Shown: positions 1 through 13,466 of the stretch, one piece after another | How the letters are laid out: each line of letters opens with the position of its first letter | Numbering within the stretch: the first letter of the stretch is position 1 | Assembly (NCBI GenBank): GCA_002179805.1 | Contig: NAVB01000128.1 | Location: 1 to 64,000, forward strand | Origin: Acanthamoeba lenticulata | Lineage: Eukaryota; Discosea; Longamoebia; Acanthamoebidae | DNA length: 64,000 nt | Direction of reading: 5' to 3' | Notes under the pieces: generated by a model | What the model was told of the DNA's origin: nothing | Seen by the model: the letters and a program-made list of their open reading frames with translations, nothing else | Databases searched by the model: none | Position numbers and translations under genes: made by a program

Positions 1-3
1 AAT

Positions 4-2536
4 TTAATAAAAATAAATCCGCCATCCTATTAAACAAGGACGTGGTGACAGGAGCACGTACCCGCGTAGCAAGCTGTCGAGGGCATCAAAGGATGTGCTG
101 GGCGGCGGCAGCGCCGAATCGAGCAGGGCCGTGCCGTTTTCTTTACCGTCAACGCAGAGCGCCACCCACACGGGCTTGACGTTGTAGATGAAATGCGCGC
201 GTTGGAGTACGCAAGGGAGTCAGCAAAGCCAGGCACACAACCCGAGCAGAAGGGGAAGGAGGAGACGGACCATGCCCTTCTTGTTGTAGAGCACCTGATG
301 GCGGCAGAGGACGCGCCGGAACTCGCCCTGCTTGGGCACGCAGATCGGGCGGGACGGGACATGAATGCTCAGCAGGTGAGGCGGCGCCGCCCTGGCCACA
401 CAAACCCGGCCGTTAGATTTGTATTATTCTGTTTTTTTGTATATTTTAAAAATAAATAATAAATTTTGTCAAACGTACTTGGTGAAGAGGTACGGCATCA
501 GCGAGCGCTTCGTGGTGTAATCGGGGAACGAGATCTTCTCCACAGGGAAGCCCAGCAGTTCGTGCTACACAGTAAAAAATAAACGGAAATATAAAGTATA
601 AATTAAGATATTGATTAATAAATAGAAAAGTAAACTTGAAGTTGGCAATAAGCATGTGTGTAGCTGGGGTGGCTGCATACACTCGAATAGCCAGTGGCAT
701 CGCAGAAGGCCTGGTTAACAAACACCATGATGGGCGCTTCGCCTTCCTTCGCGATCCGACACACAGCCGAAGGCTTCCTGTCGTGGGAGCGCTCGCCGTG
801 AGTAAATGGTGATGAAAAAGACGAACAAGAAGGAGAGACCTGAAGTCGTCGACGACAAACGGATACTTGGAGCCGTCGAGGTCGTAACTCGAGAGGAAGG
901 GGATGTTGGCCAGGATCTCCGACGCGGGCAAGCGGCCGTGCCGGATCGACGGCGTGCACGAGTAGTAGAAGCTCAGCGGCCCGGACGGGATCGGCTCCTC
1001 GGCGGAGGCTTCCGCCGACTCGGGCGAGGCGACCGTCGGCAGCACGTATCCTCTGCTCGCCAAGGGGCAGCTGCTGGCCGTGATCGCCATCGACGTCGTG
1101 GTGGTGGCCGTGGTGGTGGCCGTGATGGCCGTAGCCGTGGTCGGCATGCTGGCAGGCGAAGAGGCCAAGTCGAGCGAGCTATCATAGTGAGGTCCATCAA
1201 AGCTGCGATTGTTGCCGCTCAGCACCGAGTCGGAGACGGACGGCTGCGGCTGCGGCGGCACGCTGTGCACCGTCATGTGTATGCGCTGCTGCTGGTGGTG
1301 GTGGCCCAGATCGGGAGTGAGCACGTTGGGAGCGGGGTTGACCGGAGCGGAAGGAGGAGCGGCGATGGTGACGGCGGCCGGCTGCTTGTTGCCGGCGACG
1401 GCGAGCAGCGCATCGAGCCGCTCAAAGAGCATTTGCTGCTGCTTGTCGGATTTTTGCTGGTGCAGCTGCATTTCGCGCATCTGCCTCCGGATCTCCTTGT
1501 TGCCCCGGCGCAGCTCGCGCATCTCCTCGACCAACAACGAGAGCAGCGAATCGGTCACCGCCTTGTTCGCGCCCGTCCCGCCATCGCTGCCGCTGTCTTC
1601 CTGAGGGGCCGACCTGGGTTCCTCGTGACGTTCGGCGTAGTCGGGTCCCAGCTGGCGCTGGCTCGTTAAGCTGGCCACGGAGGCCTCTAACGCGTTGAGC
1701 GCGGACGTGCTGTCGCTGCTGTTGCTGCTGCTCCGATGGCGGCGGTGATGATGGTGATGATTGGCCGAGCCGTCCGAGGACGCCGCGCTGGTCGATGACA
1801 GTTTGGGGAGACGCGGGAGCGCCGATGACGGGACGGGCTGCGGCAGGTAGGATGAAGTCGAGGAGGACGAGGAAGAGGATGAGGTGGTGGACGGTGACGA
1901 CGATTTGCTGGAAGCCGAGGAGGGTGTCAGCGAGGGCAGAGGCGCTGTGCCAGCACCGAAAAAGAGAGAAGGGATGGGAAGGCTGGGGAAGTTGGGCGAA
2001 GAGGGCGAGCGCCCGAGGGGCGTCCAATGGTGTGATAGCGGCTCCTGCGGCGGCACCTGATGGGTCGGTCTTTGCGGCGGTGGCGGCGGTGGCTCATTGA
2101 CTCCTGCGCCAAGTGTTGTCAAAGGGAAAGAGAGAGGTAAGAAGAGAGGAAATGGAGGGAGTTGAGGAGGCCTGAAGCCTGCCAAAGGGTAGGGCGTACG
2201 GTCAGATGGGGTGGTTCGCCGTCGTTTCTCGCCAGCTGCGCCAGACTCGGGCTGCGGGAAGACCTTGCGGGGGCGGCCCCGCTTCTTCATTTTGACATTC
2301 GTGCACTGTTCGGGCTTGCCCAACGAAACACAGCGACCACAAGGCCTCTTACTGCCGCAATGGTGATGGGCAACTTCACGTCAGCACAGAACCGGTGAAG
2401 TTCGAAAAACAAAATTTGGGAGGGGGAGAGAAGCAAATAACCTGTCGCAAGCCGTGTGGGCGGAGCGGCACGCCCCACAGGCCTTAGCCGTCTTGTGGTG
2501 TGCAATCGTTTGCACGTTAAACACCACGCCTTCCAT
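4..2536 (-). CDS. ZP-A: Zn2Cys6-PAS family putative transcription factor
   Basis: Likely nuclear DNA-binding regulator. Six exons are inferred: 2536-2442, 2351-840, 777-681, 564-479, 391-271 and 174-4. Exon 1 encodes ACGACRSAHTACD; after a phase-2 intron exon 2 continues with RPCGRC and PEQC, giving C-x2-C-x6-C-x5-C-x2-C-x8-C, followed by the basic AT-hook-like KKRGRPRK. A long Ser/Pro/His-rich linker and a short charged coil (EEMRELRRGNKEIRRQM) precede the PAS-like part: IPFLSSYDL, VVDD, MVFVNQAFCDATGYS, HELLGFPVEKISFPD, then RHQVLYNKKGM. The start is the ATG nearest the cluster; an upstream in-frame start is not excluded. The stop lies at the window edge, and a last 3' intron near position 30 could extend the protein out of the window. 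It is 27 kb from the other ten family members. Function is inferred from domains only. Confidence 0.85.
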
Positions 2537-2775
2537 GCTGTGACGTCGCTGACGGTTTCGTCTTGTTGTGTGAGCAGCAGGGGGACTTTTCTGGTCTTCT
2601 CGCCGATGTGGGGGCAAAGTCTCCGATTGAAGCAGAGTTTCCGTTTCACCCATCTTGAAAAGTTGAGGAAATGTCTAACGGTGCGCAAAAAGCAAAGGAA
2701 AATAAACAACATTGAAGATCCCATCTTGCACTGGCTGCATTGTATGCCCCTGCTGGCTCGTGATCAACGATAGGG

Positions 2776-4794
2776 ATGTGGAAAAAGCGGAAGGACATCG
2801 AGGGCGTGTCTGAGAGCTCCGTACGCTTCATTCAAATTTGCTTTGCGGCTGCTGGCTTTAGTGTGCTAACGCTAGCGTGGCCGCAATCTAGATTGTGGGC
2901 CTCAAGGCAGCGCTATTTCAAAAGGAGCAAGAGGCTAAGCGATTCAAAGTGGCAGGCGAGGCCCGACCACGAGTAAGTATTTTGCTCTTGTCCTGACTGT
3001 GCTGCCTTGTGCACTGCCGCTCACCGGCAGTCTGGCGCGCAGACACGCAAGAAGGCCAAAGAAACGGTATGGACGAAGCAGAACAAAGGCCTGTCCGACC
3101 GAGCCCGCCGCGACGAAGAGGCCCTCAAGGCCGAGGAGAGGACTCCAGCCGACATAGAGGCCAAGCTGCAGGAGAAAGCTATCCTCTACGAGCAATTCAG
3201 TGCGTCATGATTGCCCACTTTCTGCAGCTCTTGTGCTCGTGCTGGCCTGCTGACTTGTGTTCCCATTGTTGTTCATTCCATGGTGGTTAGTTCACGGCGG
3301 GTTGGCCGAGGATTCTGAAGAGGGCAAGTTCCTGGTGGACTTCCAGCAGAAGTCATGGAGCCGTACGCCGACGTTCCCTCCACAGTACCAACTTTTTGAT
3401 TGTTGCTTACATTCTCGGCACAGAGTCCAGAGAAGCTGATGACGATGATGACGACGATGGTGGCCGAGGAGGCGGTGGTCAGTTGTATCACGACGACCTG
3501 CAGCGGGAGGAGGACCGCAGGCGATGGGAAAGGGACGCACAGAGGGAAATCGTGGACGGTATTGTTGCTCGCCTTCTTCTCCCTCCCCCTCTTCAATTTC
3601 TTTTGCGCGGCGTCATTGCTCCCACATCGCGGAGACTCATGATGGAACGCGGGCCGCTGCGAGCAGAGGAGGCCGCCGACCTGCAGAAACAGCGAGAGCT
3701 GGCAGTGCTGGACAAGGTCATCGTGCAGACACGACAAGGCCGGGACAAAGCGCGCGTGCTTAAAGAGCGACGAAAGCAGCGAGCGCAGGAGCGGCTGGAG
3801 AAGATCAAGGAGCGCGAGGAGCAGCTCAAGAAGATGAAGGAGAAGGGCGAGCGCGGCGAGAAGGAGCTCATTATTCAGATTGAGGAAGAGGCCGAGGAGG
3901 AGCGCCAGGCTCGCGAGCGCGCGGCGAAGGAACGCGAGGAGCGTGAACGACGAGAGAAGGAGCGCAAGGAGAGGCTGGAGCGCGAGGCCAAGGAGCGCGA
4001 GGAGATGCAGCAGAAGAAGCGCGAAGAGGAAGAGAAGCGACGTGTCGAAAAGCAGAAGAAGAAGGACGAGTTCTTTGCCGCCAATCCGATGTTTGCGCCG
4101 TCCTACGGCGAGAACACGACGGCAACGGCCACACCAGCGCCACCCGCTGCAACTGTCGGCCCTGTCCGGCCTCCCGCCGCAGCTGCCCCTGCCCGACCAG
4201 TCACAGCACCGCCCGCGCAGCCACCTGTTCAGCCGCCCGGGGCCTACCCTGCGGGCGTCTATCCACCAAGTGCCGGCGGATACTACCCGGCCGCGCCGAC
4301 CTACCACCCGCAACCGGCCTACCCGCCACCGCCTCACGCCTATGGGCCGCCGCACATGGCCTACGGTTACCCGCCGGCTCATGCTCCGCCAACGCAATCT
4401 GCTGCGGCCGCGGCCGATGATTTCTTGTCGCGCTTGATGAGCGAACAGCACCAGCCACAGGGCGCCCCTATGCAGCAGCAGCAGCCTTATGGCTATCAGC
4501 AGCAAGCGCAGTACGGCTATGGTCATGGAGCCTACCCGTATGTTCCGGTATGTGAAACGACTCTTCGCGCAGACTGCGCTTGATGGCGGGCAGGCACTGA
4601 CCGAGCAAGGGCTTGTTCAGCCGCAGCCAGGGCCGCCCGGGTCCTACCCTCTCCCAGCACAGATGCCACAACAACCGCAACAAGAAGGCTATCCGCCTGG
4701 CGCTTATCCACCAAGCGTTGCAGCAGCAACTCAACAAGCTCAACAGCAGTACTGGGCAGCCTACTACCAGCAACACCAGCAGACGCCGCCATGA
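2776..4794 (+). CDS. CCDC174: CCDC174-like coiled-coil nuclear protein
   Basis: Homologue of coiled-coil domain-containing protein 174, a nuclear protein linked to RNA processing in animals. The evidence is the ordered set IVGLKAALFQKEQEAKRFK, then VWTKQNKGLSDRARRDEE, then LQEKAILYEQF and EGKFLVDFQQKSW, which matches the conserved N-terminal region of the animal protein block by block. Exons begin at 2776, 2892, 3031, 3291 and 3424, with a last exon from 4594. A Lys/Glu/Arg-rich helix (about 3660-4075) aligns with the basic coil of the family. The C-terminal Pro/Tyr/Gln-rich tail (about 4090-4794) is not part of the animal protein as I know it. A possible intron at 3559-3634 would break the frame, so it is read through here. 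It is divergent from ZP-A with about 240 bp between their starts. Confidence 0.78.
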
Positions 4795-4843
4795 TGTCGT
4801 TCTTTTTGTTTTTCGGATCGCCGGAGTCTCGCGGGCTTGCTGA

Positions 4844-5245
<402 letters not shown>

Positions 5246-5357
5246 AAGCGTCACCCTCGACAATAAATAGTTTCTCTTTACACAAGACATCTGTTCTTTT
5301 TGTTTGCTCTGGGCGCAGTGACCCAGCCCGGGCTTGTGCTCACCAAGAAGAAGGTGT

Positions 5358-6909
5358 TTATGAGAGCAAGCAAGAGGGGCTGGCTGCAGTTTTCTTTCTG
5401 TGCTTGCCGGGCCGACCTCGGTGATGGTTGATGTAGTCGACCCATTCGGTCGGGAAGCAGCCCAACGGATCCTCCTTTGCTGCCTCCAAGAGCCTAAACT
5501 CGAACGGTGCCTCACCACGAAGAATTTTCCTGCGTCTCTTGTGAGCGCCACAACACAACCACCTCCCTCTTCAAGAAGAAGAGGAAGAAGACATACCGGT
5601 CAGGGTCTCGCCACTCAAACAAGCAGGCGCCCGTGTCACCAAACTAAAATGCGAGGGGATCGGTGAGCCCAAGCCATCACGGAACCACATCAAGCAGGGA
5701 ACCACGCACAAATGGATTGAGCTCGATGATGAGCAGCTCGTCATCAAGCAGCACAAAGTCCACGACACAGTCTTCCTGAAATAAGAATGGCCAGATTCAG
5801 GTTTTGTGCAGCGCTCAAAAGGGGTCAAGTGCGGGATCATTTACCTGAGGGACCAAATGCTTGATCTGTTCCCAACGCTCCAGGATCTGGCGCTGAATGT
5901 CCTCCTTGCGGGCAACAAGTGCCGGGAAATACTGATAGTAGCAGTATCTGACATGGTCAAGGTCAGCTTTTCCAGATTGCTGGTGGAGTTCACAAGTGAG
6001 TGAGGTAGGCTCGTACTGGGAGATGGCTCTGATGCGCCGGTCCTTGACAAACACTCTAAATTCCATCTCTGGCTGCATGGTGCGCCATTCCCGTACGATC
6101 ACGTTGAAAGGTGTATCCCTTATATCATAGCCCTAGTCCTGGTTTAATCCAATCCTAAACATGTGATGTGTGGTATCGTACAAATCAGGTGGCAGGTCGA
6201 TGACCTTCATCAGGTCTTCTCTAATTCTCGAACTGCGAGTCATGAGCTCCATGGCCTCCCACCCTGGTGCGGTTGAAGAACGTTCTTATAGTACTGTCAT
6301 GACACTTGAAGGGAAGTGGCCAGTACCAGAAGTGACCCGAAAAGCATGGCGCGTGGCTGTGACGAATGCCACTGAGTCCCCGTTGGGCGTACCATCACTT
6401 GCTTCCATGGCGCTGTTCAGGTGGTTCATCATCCGCTGGTTCAGGCTTCCTGTCACAGCATCTGACACAGAGGTATGATGAGCATGAACGCAAGACACAC
6501 ACCGATTCCCCAGTTGACAAATACCTTTAGGGCTGCGAGTCGAAAGCTTGACAAACGCCTGGCCACCAAAACCAGTGATGGCTTGCTCGATCTCGTGCAC
6601 AACCTACCAACAGGTTAGTTCAAGCGCAATGATCAGCACTAAGCTGGAGCCCAAACCGTCTCTACAAGCTCACGTTGTGTCGTGCTGAGGCTAGCCACCA
6701 CTTCTTGGATGTTGTTGTCGAGGGGTGCAGACTTGGCAAATGGTGTGCACAGGGCGTACATGGCCTCTTGTTGAAGACGCGATAATGGAACAAAACAGGT
6801 GCGCAAGGTGTAATCCTGTAAGGCCTCGTACCTTACACCACAGCAGTTGAGCCACACGAACAGCACGGAGGGGGGAAGAAGGCAGCAAGTTACCAAGTCT
6901 CGAGGGCAT
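5358..6909 (-). CDS. CDC123: CDC123 / D123 family protein (eIF2 assembly factor)
   Basis: CDC123 proteins are ATP-grasp-fold cytosolic factors that load eIF2gamma during assembly of the eIF2 trimer. Diagnostic stretches in order are LRTCFVPLSRLQQEAM, then VREWRTMQPEMEFRVFVKDR, then CVVDFVLLDDELLIIELNPF, then a separate exon FGDTGACLFEWRDPDR; these are the D123 core and its Asn-Pro-Phe metal/ATP motif. The C-terminus is FPTEWVDYINHHRGR and a short basic tail. At least seven exons are needed. The 5' end is not settled: the frame that best fits the family has no ATG of its own at about 6896, and the ATG at 6909 is in another frame, so a short 5' intron is likely. The 3' end converges on the ubiquitin gene with about 110 bp between them. 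Confidence 0.85.
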
Positions 6910-7093
6910 ATTGAAGGATGTATTTTGTCCGCCCTTCCAGCCAGTGCCCTTCTCTCTTTCCTTCTGGCTGCTCCATCACCCCCCCGAGGTCTTATCTGTT
7001 TGGGTTACCAAAAAATGAATTATAAGTTAAATGGTGTTTTTCTTCGAAGAGAAACGAAAACACAGCAAAAGTTAAATCGTGTATGTGATCGCC

Positions 7094-10000
7094 ATGTCCG
7101 TGTGGGCGTGCCTCTACACGCATCAGAAGACCAAAAAAGTCAAAGCCTGGCAGGATGGCGTGCTCAAAGTTTCTGTCAACAATAAGGTTGGTAGATTTAT
7201 TTTATTTTTTGGCAATTAACTGAGGATTAATCCATGCAATTTGCATCCGCAGGCTACTCTTTGTGACGAGGATGGCAAGTCCCTCGATAGCATGTTTTTA
7301 AGCCGAGGCTTCGTGGTGGCGTGCGACGAAGAGTTGGAGATGGATCGCTACCTCGTGCAGGTTGCCGAGATGAAGAGTGCGCAGGACGCAAGCACCAATG
7401 ACACAACTAGCGATGGAACACGACCGTCAGGGTCCGCGGGTGGCACAGGCATGTCCATGCGGTTCGTTGGCCGGCGGGTGGCTGTCCGGCCAGGCGTGGG
7501 TCCAGCCGAGACGGCACAGACAGTGCCGCCCTCTTCAGGGAACCTCATCTCGTCGCGTCGATCGCTTGCTCCTTCGCTGCGGAAACGCAAGCAGATCGCA
7601 CCCGTGGTGCTGCCACCAGCGGTGGAAGAAGAGGAAGAGCAAGCAAATGAACGAGCTGCGGCCAACAAAAGGCCGAGAGCGCCTGCAGGTAGAGGAGGAT
7701 CAAGACGTCTACGAGGCCAAGAAGACGAAGGTGATGACGACGACGACGACGGCGATGGTCAACAACATCCACGTGCTGCGTCGGGAAAGCCAAGCGTGAG
7801 ATTTGCTCCTTCGCCACCAGCTACCAGAGGCCAAGAGGAAGATGAATACGAAGACGATCAAGACTACACGATGACGGAACCACAACCAGACACCGGCTTT
7901 GGTTCTCTGTTCAGTGCGAGCAAGCCGGTCTTCACCGAGCCAACACAAAAGCCTTCGCTTCCAGCGCCGGCGGCTGGTCCTCCCCGGGCGCCGGTCAAGC
8001 GTGATTGTACATGGTCCCCTCCTTTGCCCTTTCTCCTGCTAGCGTCTATGCTCTGCTGTCGCTGACGATCTCATTGCTGCCGTCAGTGGCCTCGATCATT
8101 GCGGCGCTCGCTGGCGGTCAAGGAAACACCTCCACCGGTGAGACCGAACGGACGGACGACACTACCCATGATACTAATGAACCCACGGCAGCAGAGTTTG
8201 CCGACCCGGTTCCAGAAAGTATTCACCAAGCACCTGAAGGCGATCCGTCTGACCAGCCAGACTTGCCGTCGACGACGGGTGACCATGAGGCCGAGTTGGA
8301 CGCGTTTGCTAATGACACGGATGATCACTTCTACGCCCTGTACGCAATCCTAGCGCGCCTGCTTACGTTCACGCCGCCACTAACGTCTGTCAAACGTTCG
8401 TGCCACTGACTCGACTTCGGCACCAATAACAGGGCAATGAGCATGGATGACCAGCAGTCCTCGGCGCCAGCTGTTCCCGCGCCGACCCTCAAGGCGTCAA
8501 GCCTTCACGCGCCGCGGCCTTCGGCGGTGCCTCCTTCGCGCCCAGCAACAGAACGGCGTTGGCCAAAGGCTCGACGGAAGCGTGGACAAGAAGATGAAGA
8601 AGACGAAGAAGAAGAGGCAGAGGCACAAGAGGTTCAGCCACCACAGCCGACCTTGGCGGTGGCAAGGCGCAGGGTTGGGCTTCGACGAGGCGCCGCCTCG
8701 CAGCAGCCACCACGGCAGGCCGCCGGCAGCAATGGCCTCGAGACCGGCGGGGCGCGCTCAGTCCTCGGAAGGACCACGGCGACGACGACCCTGCGCTCCT
8801 CGCTGAGCGAGACCGGAGGCACCGCTCGATCGACCACCACGCCAACGAAAGGCAGCTTCCGCTCGCCCATGCAAAAGTCGTACAACTCGCCTCTGACTTC
8901 TTGGTGCGCTCCCTGCTCTTTTCGTTTCTCCAAGTCCATGACGGGCAGCGTATTTCTCACTTTGTGCACAAACGATGTCGTTCGGGTCCTTTTCTGCGTT
9001 CAAGGACGACCAAGCACTACTGCTTTCCAGAGGCCGATGTGTGCACGGAGCTGGCTACGTCGGTGGCGGGTCCGCCGTCGCCGCAGGTCCACATCCCGGA
9101 CTTCTTCACCACGCTCGAGGAGTATAAGTGCGGCTCTTCCACCATCCATCTACTCTCGTCAGAGTGGAGAGGTTGTTGACTGTCATCATCAATGATAACG
9201 CTGTTGATTGGGTGCAGGAGCATCTTCACCGAGGCCATCGTCGAGGAGCTCAACTTCCGGTTGCTGGACCTGGCGTCCAACTTCCACAAGGCTTGCGACG
9301 CACTGCCTCTCAGCTCGGGAGGCAAGACGGCCAAGTATGCATGCCAGCACGGGCCGGCCACGTTCCTGGTGGTGCGCAAGGAGGGTCCCAACAAGGGTGC
9401 GCTTGTCCTCTCGGCCTCCTCTCTTCGCCCACTCGGCGAAACGTCAGCTTCTCATTCACACACACGCGCGTGTGTGAATGCAGGTCGAAGCTTCTACGGC
9501 TGCCCAGGTCGAGCCCCCAACAAGTGCAACTTCTTCAAGTGGGCCGACGAAGCCGAGAAGCCAAAGGCGATTGAAGCCTCGCCGACGTCATCATCCCCTG
9601 CGCAGTCGATAGAAAAAGTAAGCAGCTCCTCCTCCTTTACACAAGTGTCCTGTCCGATAGTGAGAGGTCATCTCAAATCTCTGGCATGACCACCAGGGCC
9701 CGCGGAAGGTCGAGCTCGACCGGCAGGCTGAGGACTTTCTCAAGGCCCACAAGCTCGCGCTCTATGCTAACTGCGAGCTCTTCAAAACGTGCGTCGAATT
9801 CCTTTGCGGTCCTGCAGTACTGTGGCTGTTCCTTAAGTTCGTTGGTCCACCTTCTTGTAGGGGCGAGCAGCCCAAGCCGACGGATCGGTACATTCCGGGA
9901 GGCAGCTTCGAGGACAACCTCTTCTTCCTGGTAAAGAAAAAGTCGATGTATCTTAAACTCACCTGGAAGGAACACCACTCCTGGTACGGCCTCCCTTGCG

Positions 10001-13000
10001 TCATGCACGACCCACCAAAACAAACACCAACACAACACAACAGCTACAGCAAGGACGATATCTGGATCATTTCTTCCAACCCCGAGTTTCGGCCGAGGAA
10101 CGCCGACGACCTGTTTTTCATTGCGCGGTCCGCTTTCCATGGCCCCGGCCAATCCAACCTGCTCGAGGTGTGTAATTTCCTTCAAGAGCTTTGCGTTCTC
10201 TAGAGGCTGACTTTGTCGGGTGGTGGACCTCCACGCGATGATCAAGGTCGCGCCGCTCTCGGGAATGCCGCGCATGGGCCGGCGCGCCACAGTTCATGCC
10301 CTTCACGGCCCCGAAGCCGCTTCCGAGCTGGCCATGCTCGGTACAGGGCGACTCTCCTTGCACGTGTCTCAACATCCTTGTGTCACTCATCATGTCCGAC
10401 GCGGCGCGCTGCAGACAATTTGCGCACACTGTCGCCAGACCTGCCGCTTCTGCCGCACATCCTGCACAACAATGGGCGAGCGCTGCCGCCCGGCAGCAAG
10501 AGGTTCCCGCCTCGTCTGCGCGAACGTCTGACCAACAGCTGATGCGTGTTTCGTTATCACCCCCTCCCCCAAAGGCAAAAGCTGGGCGGAAACAATCCCG
10601 ACATCTGGAAGCTGAATCTGACCATGGCCGAAATCAACTACATTGCCGAGGAAATGATCACCACCTACCAACTCAACGAGGATCAGCAGAGGCAAGCCCT
10701 CTTCCTCTCCCTTTCTGAAATGATTTTTTTGTCTGATAACTATTTTGTCGACAGTGTGGTGCAGGCGTGCCTGACCTGGTTCGAGCCGATCGACCAGGAT
10801 TTTCCAGAGAAGGCGCTGCCCATCACACTCGTGCACGGCGTCTTCGGCGCCGGCAAGAGCTTCCTGCTGGTCGTTCTCGTACGTCCTGTGCCAGCACCCA
10901 TACCTTCCCGCCGCGCTCCTCTGCTCGGGTCCTGATGTTGACGTGAACCCCAAAAAGATCGTCTTTTTGTGCCGTGTGCTCGACGCCGCAGAGAATCATG
11001 ACGTCCGCATTCTCGTGGCATCCTCGACCAACACGGCCGGTGCGGCAGAGCCTCGAAGGCGTTGGGCAATGATGTGGAGACGCTGCAATCTAAAAGACAA
11101 CTTTATTCGTGGTGGCAGTGGATCGAGTGCTGGAGGGACTACTCGATCTCGACTTTCGGGACTTTATGCGCGTGGGCAGTCTGCGCAAGATCTCCAAACG
11201 CGTCATCCATTTTGCGCCGCAGGCCGATGGTTTGCTCTTCTTCTTTCCTTCGTCATTGTTGCCCCCACCGAGTTGACAATTCTCTTTGATCACTCTGCAG
11301 AGAAGGCCGCGATCAAGGACCTGAAGCAGATGCTCAAGGAGGAGGCCGGTGGCGCTGGTGCGAATTCTTCTTTCTTCCTCCTTCTTCCGCGCTTCACCGC
11401 AAAACCACTCATCGTCACCACCATCGCCGTCATGCACGACACGTTGACGGTCGCGCAGATGAGCACAAGATCAAGGCCATGCTCAAGGAGGTCGAGAGCG
11501 GGAGCATGAAGAAGAAAGTCGAGAAGATCGGCTCCACCCGCGTCATCGGTACAATTCTTCTCTCTTTATTTTATTTCAGTTTAATTTAAAATAAAAAATT
11601 ATTGATTTATATTTTGTGGTGGCCAGGCGTGACGTGTGCGGCGTCGGGATTCCCCATCTTGGACGGCAACGCGTTTCCGCTGGTCATCCTTGACGAGTGC
11701 TCGCAGATGCTCGAGCCGCACTCGCTCATCCCTCTCGCCCGCTTCAACTGCCAGCGGCTGGTCCGTCCCCCGTTCAAACACACGACGCACTCTTTTTTTT
11801 TCCGCCGACACCACCTGACCCGAGGCGCGGATCGACCCAGGTGGCCGTGGGCGACCCGCTGCAGCTGCCGCCCGTGCTCGAGAGTTTCGCTGACCGGGAG
11901 GACGGCCTGGCCAAGACCCTCTTCATCCGACTCTCCACCATCGGCTTCGCGCCCATCATGCTCCGCACCCAGTATCGGGTACGTGCACTCCACACACACA
12001 CACACACGGCCCCTTTCAGGCCGGCCTACAACGTTGTGCTGTTGTTGGCTCAAACCTCTCGGACACTCTCATGCGCCACACACTAGTGCCACCCGGCCAT
12101 CAGCGGGATCGCCAACCAGCTGTTCTACGAGGGCCGGCTGCTCGACGGCGTCAGCCACGAGCAGCGGGCGCCGCTCCTCCCGGGCCTGCCCACCCTCTAC
12201 TTCCTCAACTCGCTCCGTGGCGCTGTGCGTGTTCTCCTTCGTCACATTTTTTTCAATTTTTTGTGCAATATTTATATCACGATTGCAGGAAGAGCGGGTG
12301 GGGAAGAGCTTCCACAACCCCTACGAACTGAAGCTCGTCGTGGAAATGGTCAAGTCGCTCATCAACTGGGGCATCGAGCCCCACCAGATCGGCATCATCG
12401 CCCTCTGTACGCCGACTTCTTCTCCTCCTCCTCCCTCGTTTTTCTTGGGCTCGAGCTGACGCGAGAGGCCGTGCATGGTGTGAACCTCGCCCCAGACAAA
12501 CCGCAGGCGGCCAAGATCGAATCGGCGCTGGCCACCATCAAGGCCACCGACATCTCGCCCGGTAAAGTTATCCTTGTCTTCCCGCACGCATGCGCGCGTG
12601 TTGGGGGTCGGTCGTGTGTGGCTCACAAGACGGGCCTCGGCGACCAGAATACGTGGAGGAGCTGCTGAACCAGGCCGACGATCATGAGCTGCTGGAGGCG
12701 GACGACGACATGCGCCGGCAGGTGCGCGGCAAGCAGTGGCAGGAGAAGCAGCGCAACAGGCTCGTGGCCCGCGAGATCCAGGTGAGCACGGTCGACGCCT
12801 TCCAGGGGTCGGAGAAGGAGGTCATCATCGTCACCTGCGTCCGCACCACGCGCCTGGGCTTCATCGACTCGCCCAAGCGCCTCAACGTCACCCTCACCCG
12901 CGCCAAGAGGTCCGCGCGCCCGCGCCACATTGCCGTTGCTGTCGTCCTGGGCTCACACTTTCACAACAACGCCGCACACGCGCAGGCATCTGATCATCGT

Positions 13001-13427
13001 GGGCAACGGCAAGGTGTTTGCGGGCAATGGCACGTGGCACACGATCCTGGCCCAGATCGAGGGCCAGGGGATCGTGCAGGACGCGGAGCACTTCCTCCGC
13101 ACGAAGCAGGTCGGACAGGTGGCGCAACAGCCCGTTGGCGGAGAAGACGACGACGGCGACAACGGCGATGACCCAGACTGGGGCGAAGAGGCGGAGCAGC
13201 ATCAAGGAACAGGCGAAGGAGAAGAACAAGAGGAAGACTACGAGACGCTCATGCAGATCCAACACGAGATGGAGGTCGAGGAGGCGCGGAGAACGACAAG
13301 CGGCGTGGCCGTCCAACAACCACGACCACCAGAAAAGGAGGAGAAGCGCGTGAGCGAGGAGGAGTGGGCTCTGATGGCCGACCTGCTGCAGGCAGACGAT
13401 GGAGGCCTCCCCAGCCCGAACGAATGA
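7094..13427 (+). CDS. ZGRF1: ZGRF1-type GRF zinc-finger SF1 DNA helicase
   Basis: Homologue of ZGRF1, a superfamily 1 helicase that supports recombination and repair at stalled or cross-linked replication forks. Exon 1 encodes [20 protein letters not shown] and exon 2 continues [15 protein letters not shown], the N-terminal DUF2439 domain. An acidic, low-complexity region follows (about 7390-8900). A GRF zinc finger is seen at about 9335-9560 ([31 protein letters not shown]). Then comes [14 protein letters not shown], a ZGRF1-specific block. Helicase motifs: Walker [10 protein letters not shown] (about 10840), DECSQ (about 11690), [10 protein letters not shown] (about 11850), [27 protein letters not shown] (about 12790) and NVTLTRAKR (about 12885). 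The C-terminus is acidic and Gln-rich. There are many short introns, often with purine-free acceptors. Its 3' end nearly abuts the convergent UBA-Arb2 gene. Confidence 0.9.
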
Positions 13428-13466
13428 ATGGAGCTGGTCGGTCTATTTTACCACAACAGCTTCGCG

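Noticed and set aside
806..1669. Long plus-strand open frame opposite ZP-A
   Set aside because: Arg/Gly/Val-rich antisense shadow of the GC-rich ZP-A linker; no domain.
3559..3634. Intron within the CCDC174-like gene
   Set aside because: Donor and acceptor look usable but splicing them gives a stop at once, while the frame stays open through the segment.
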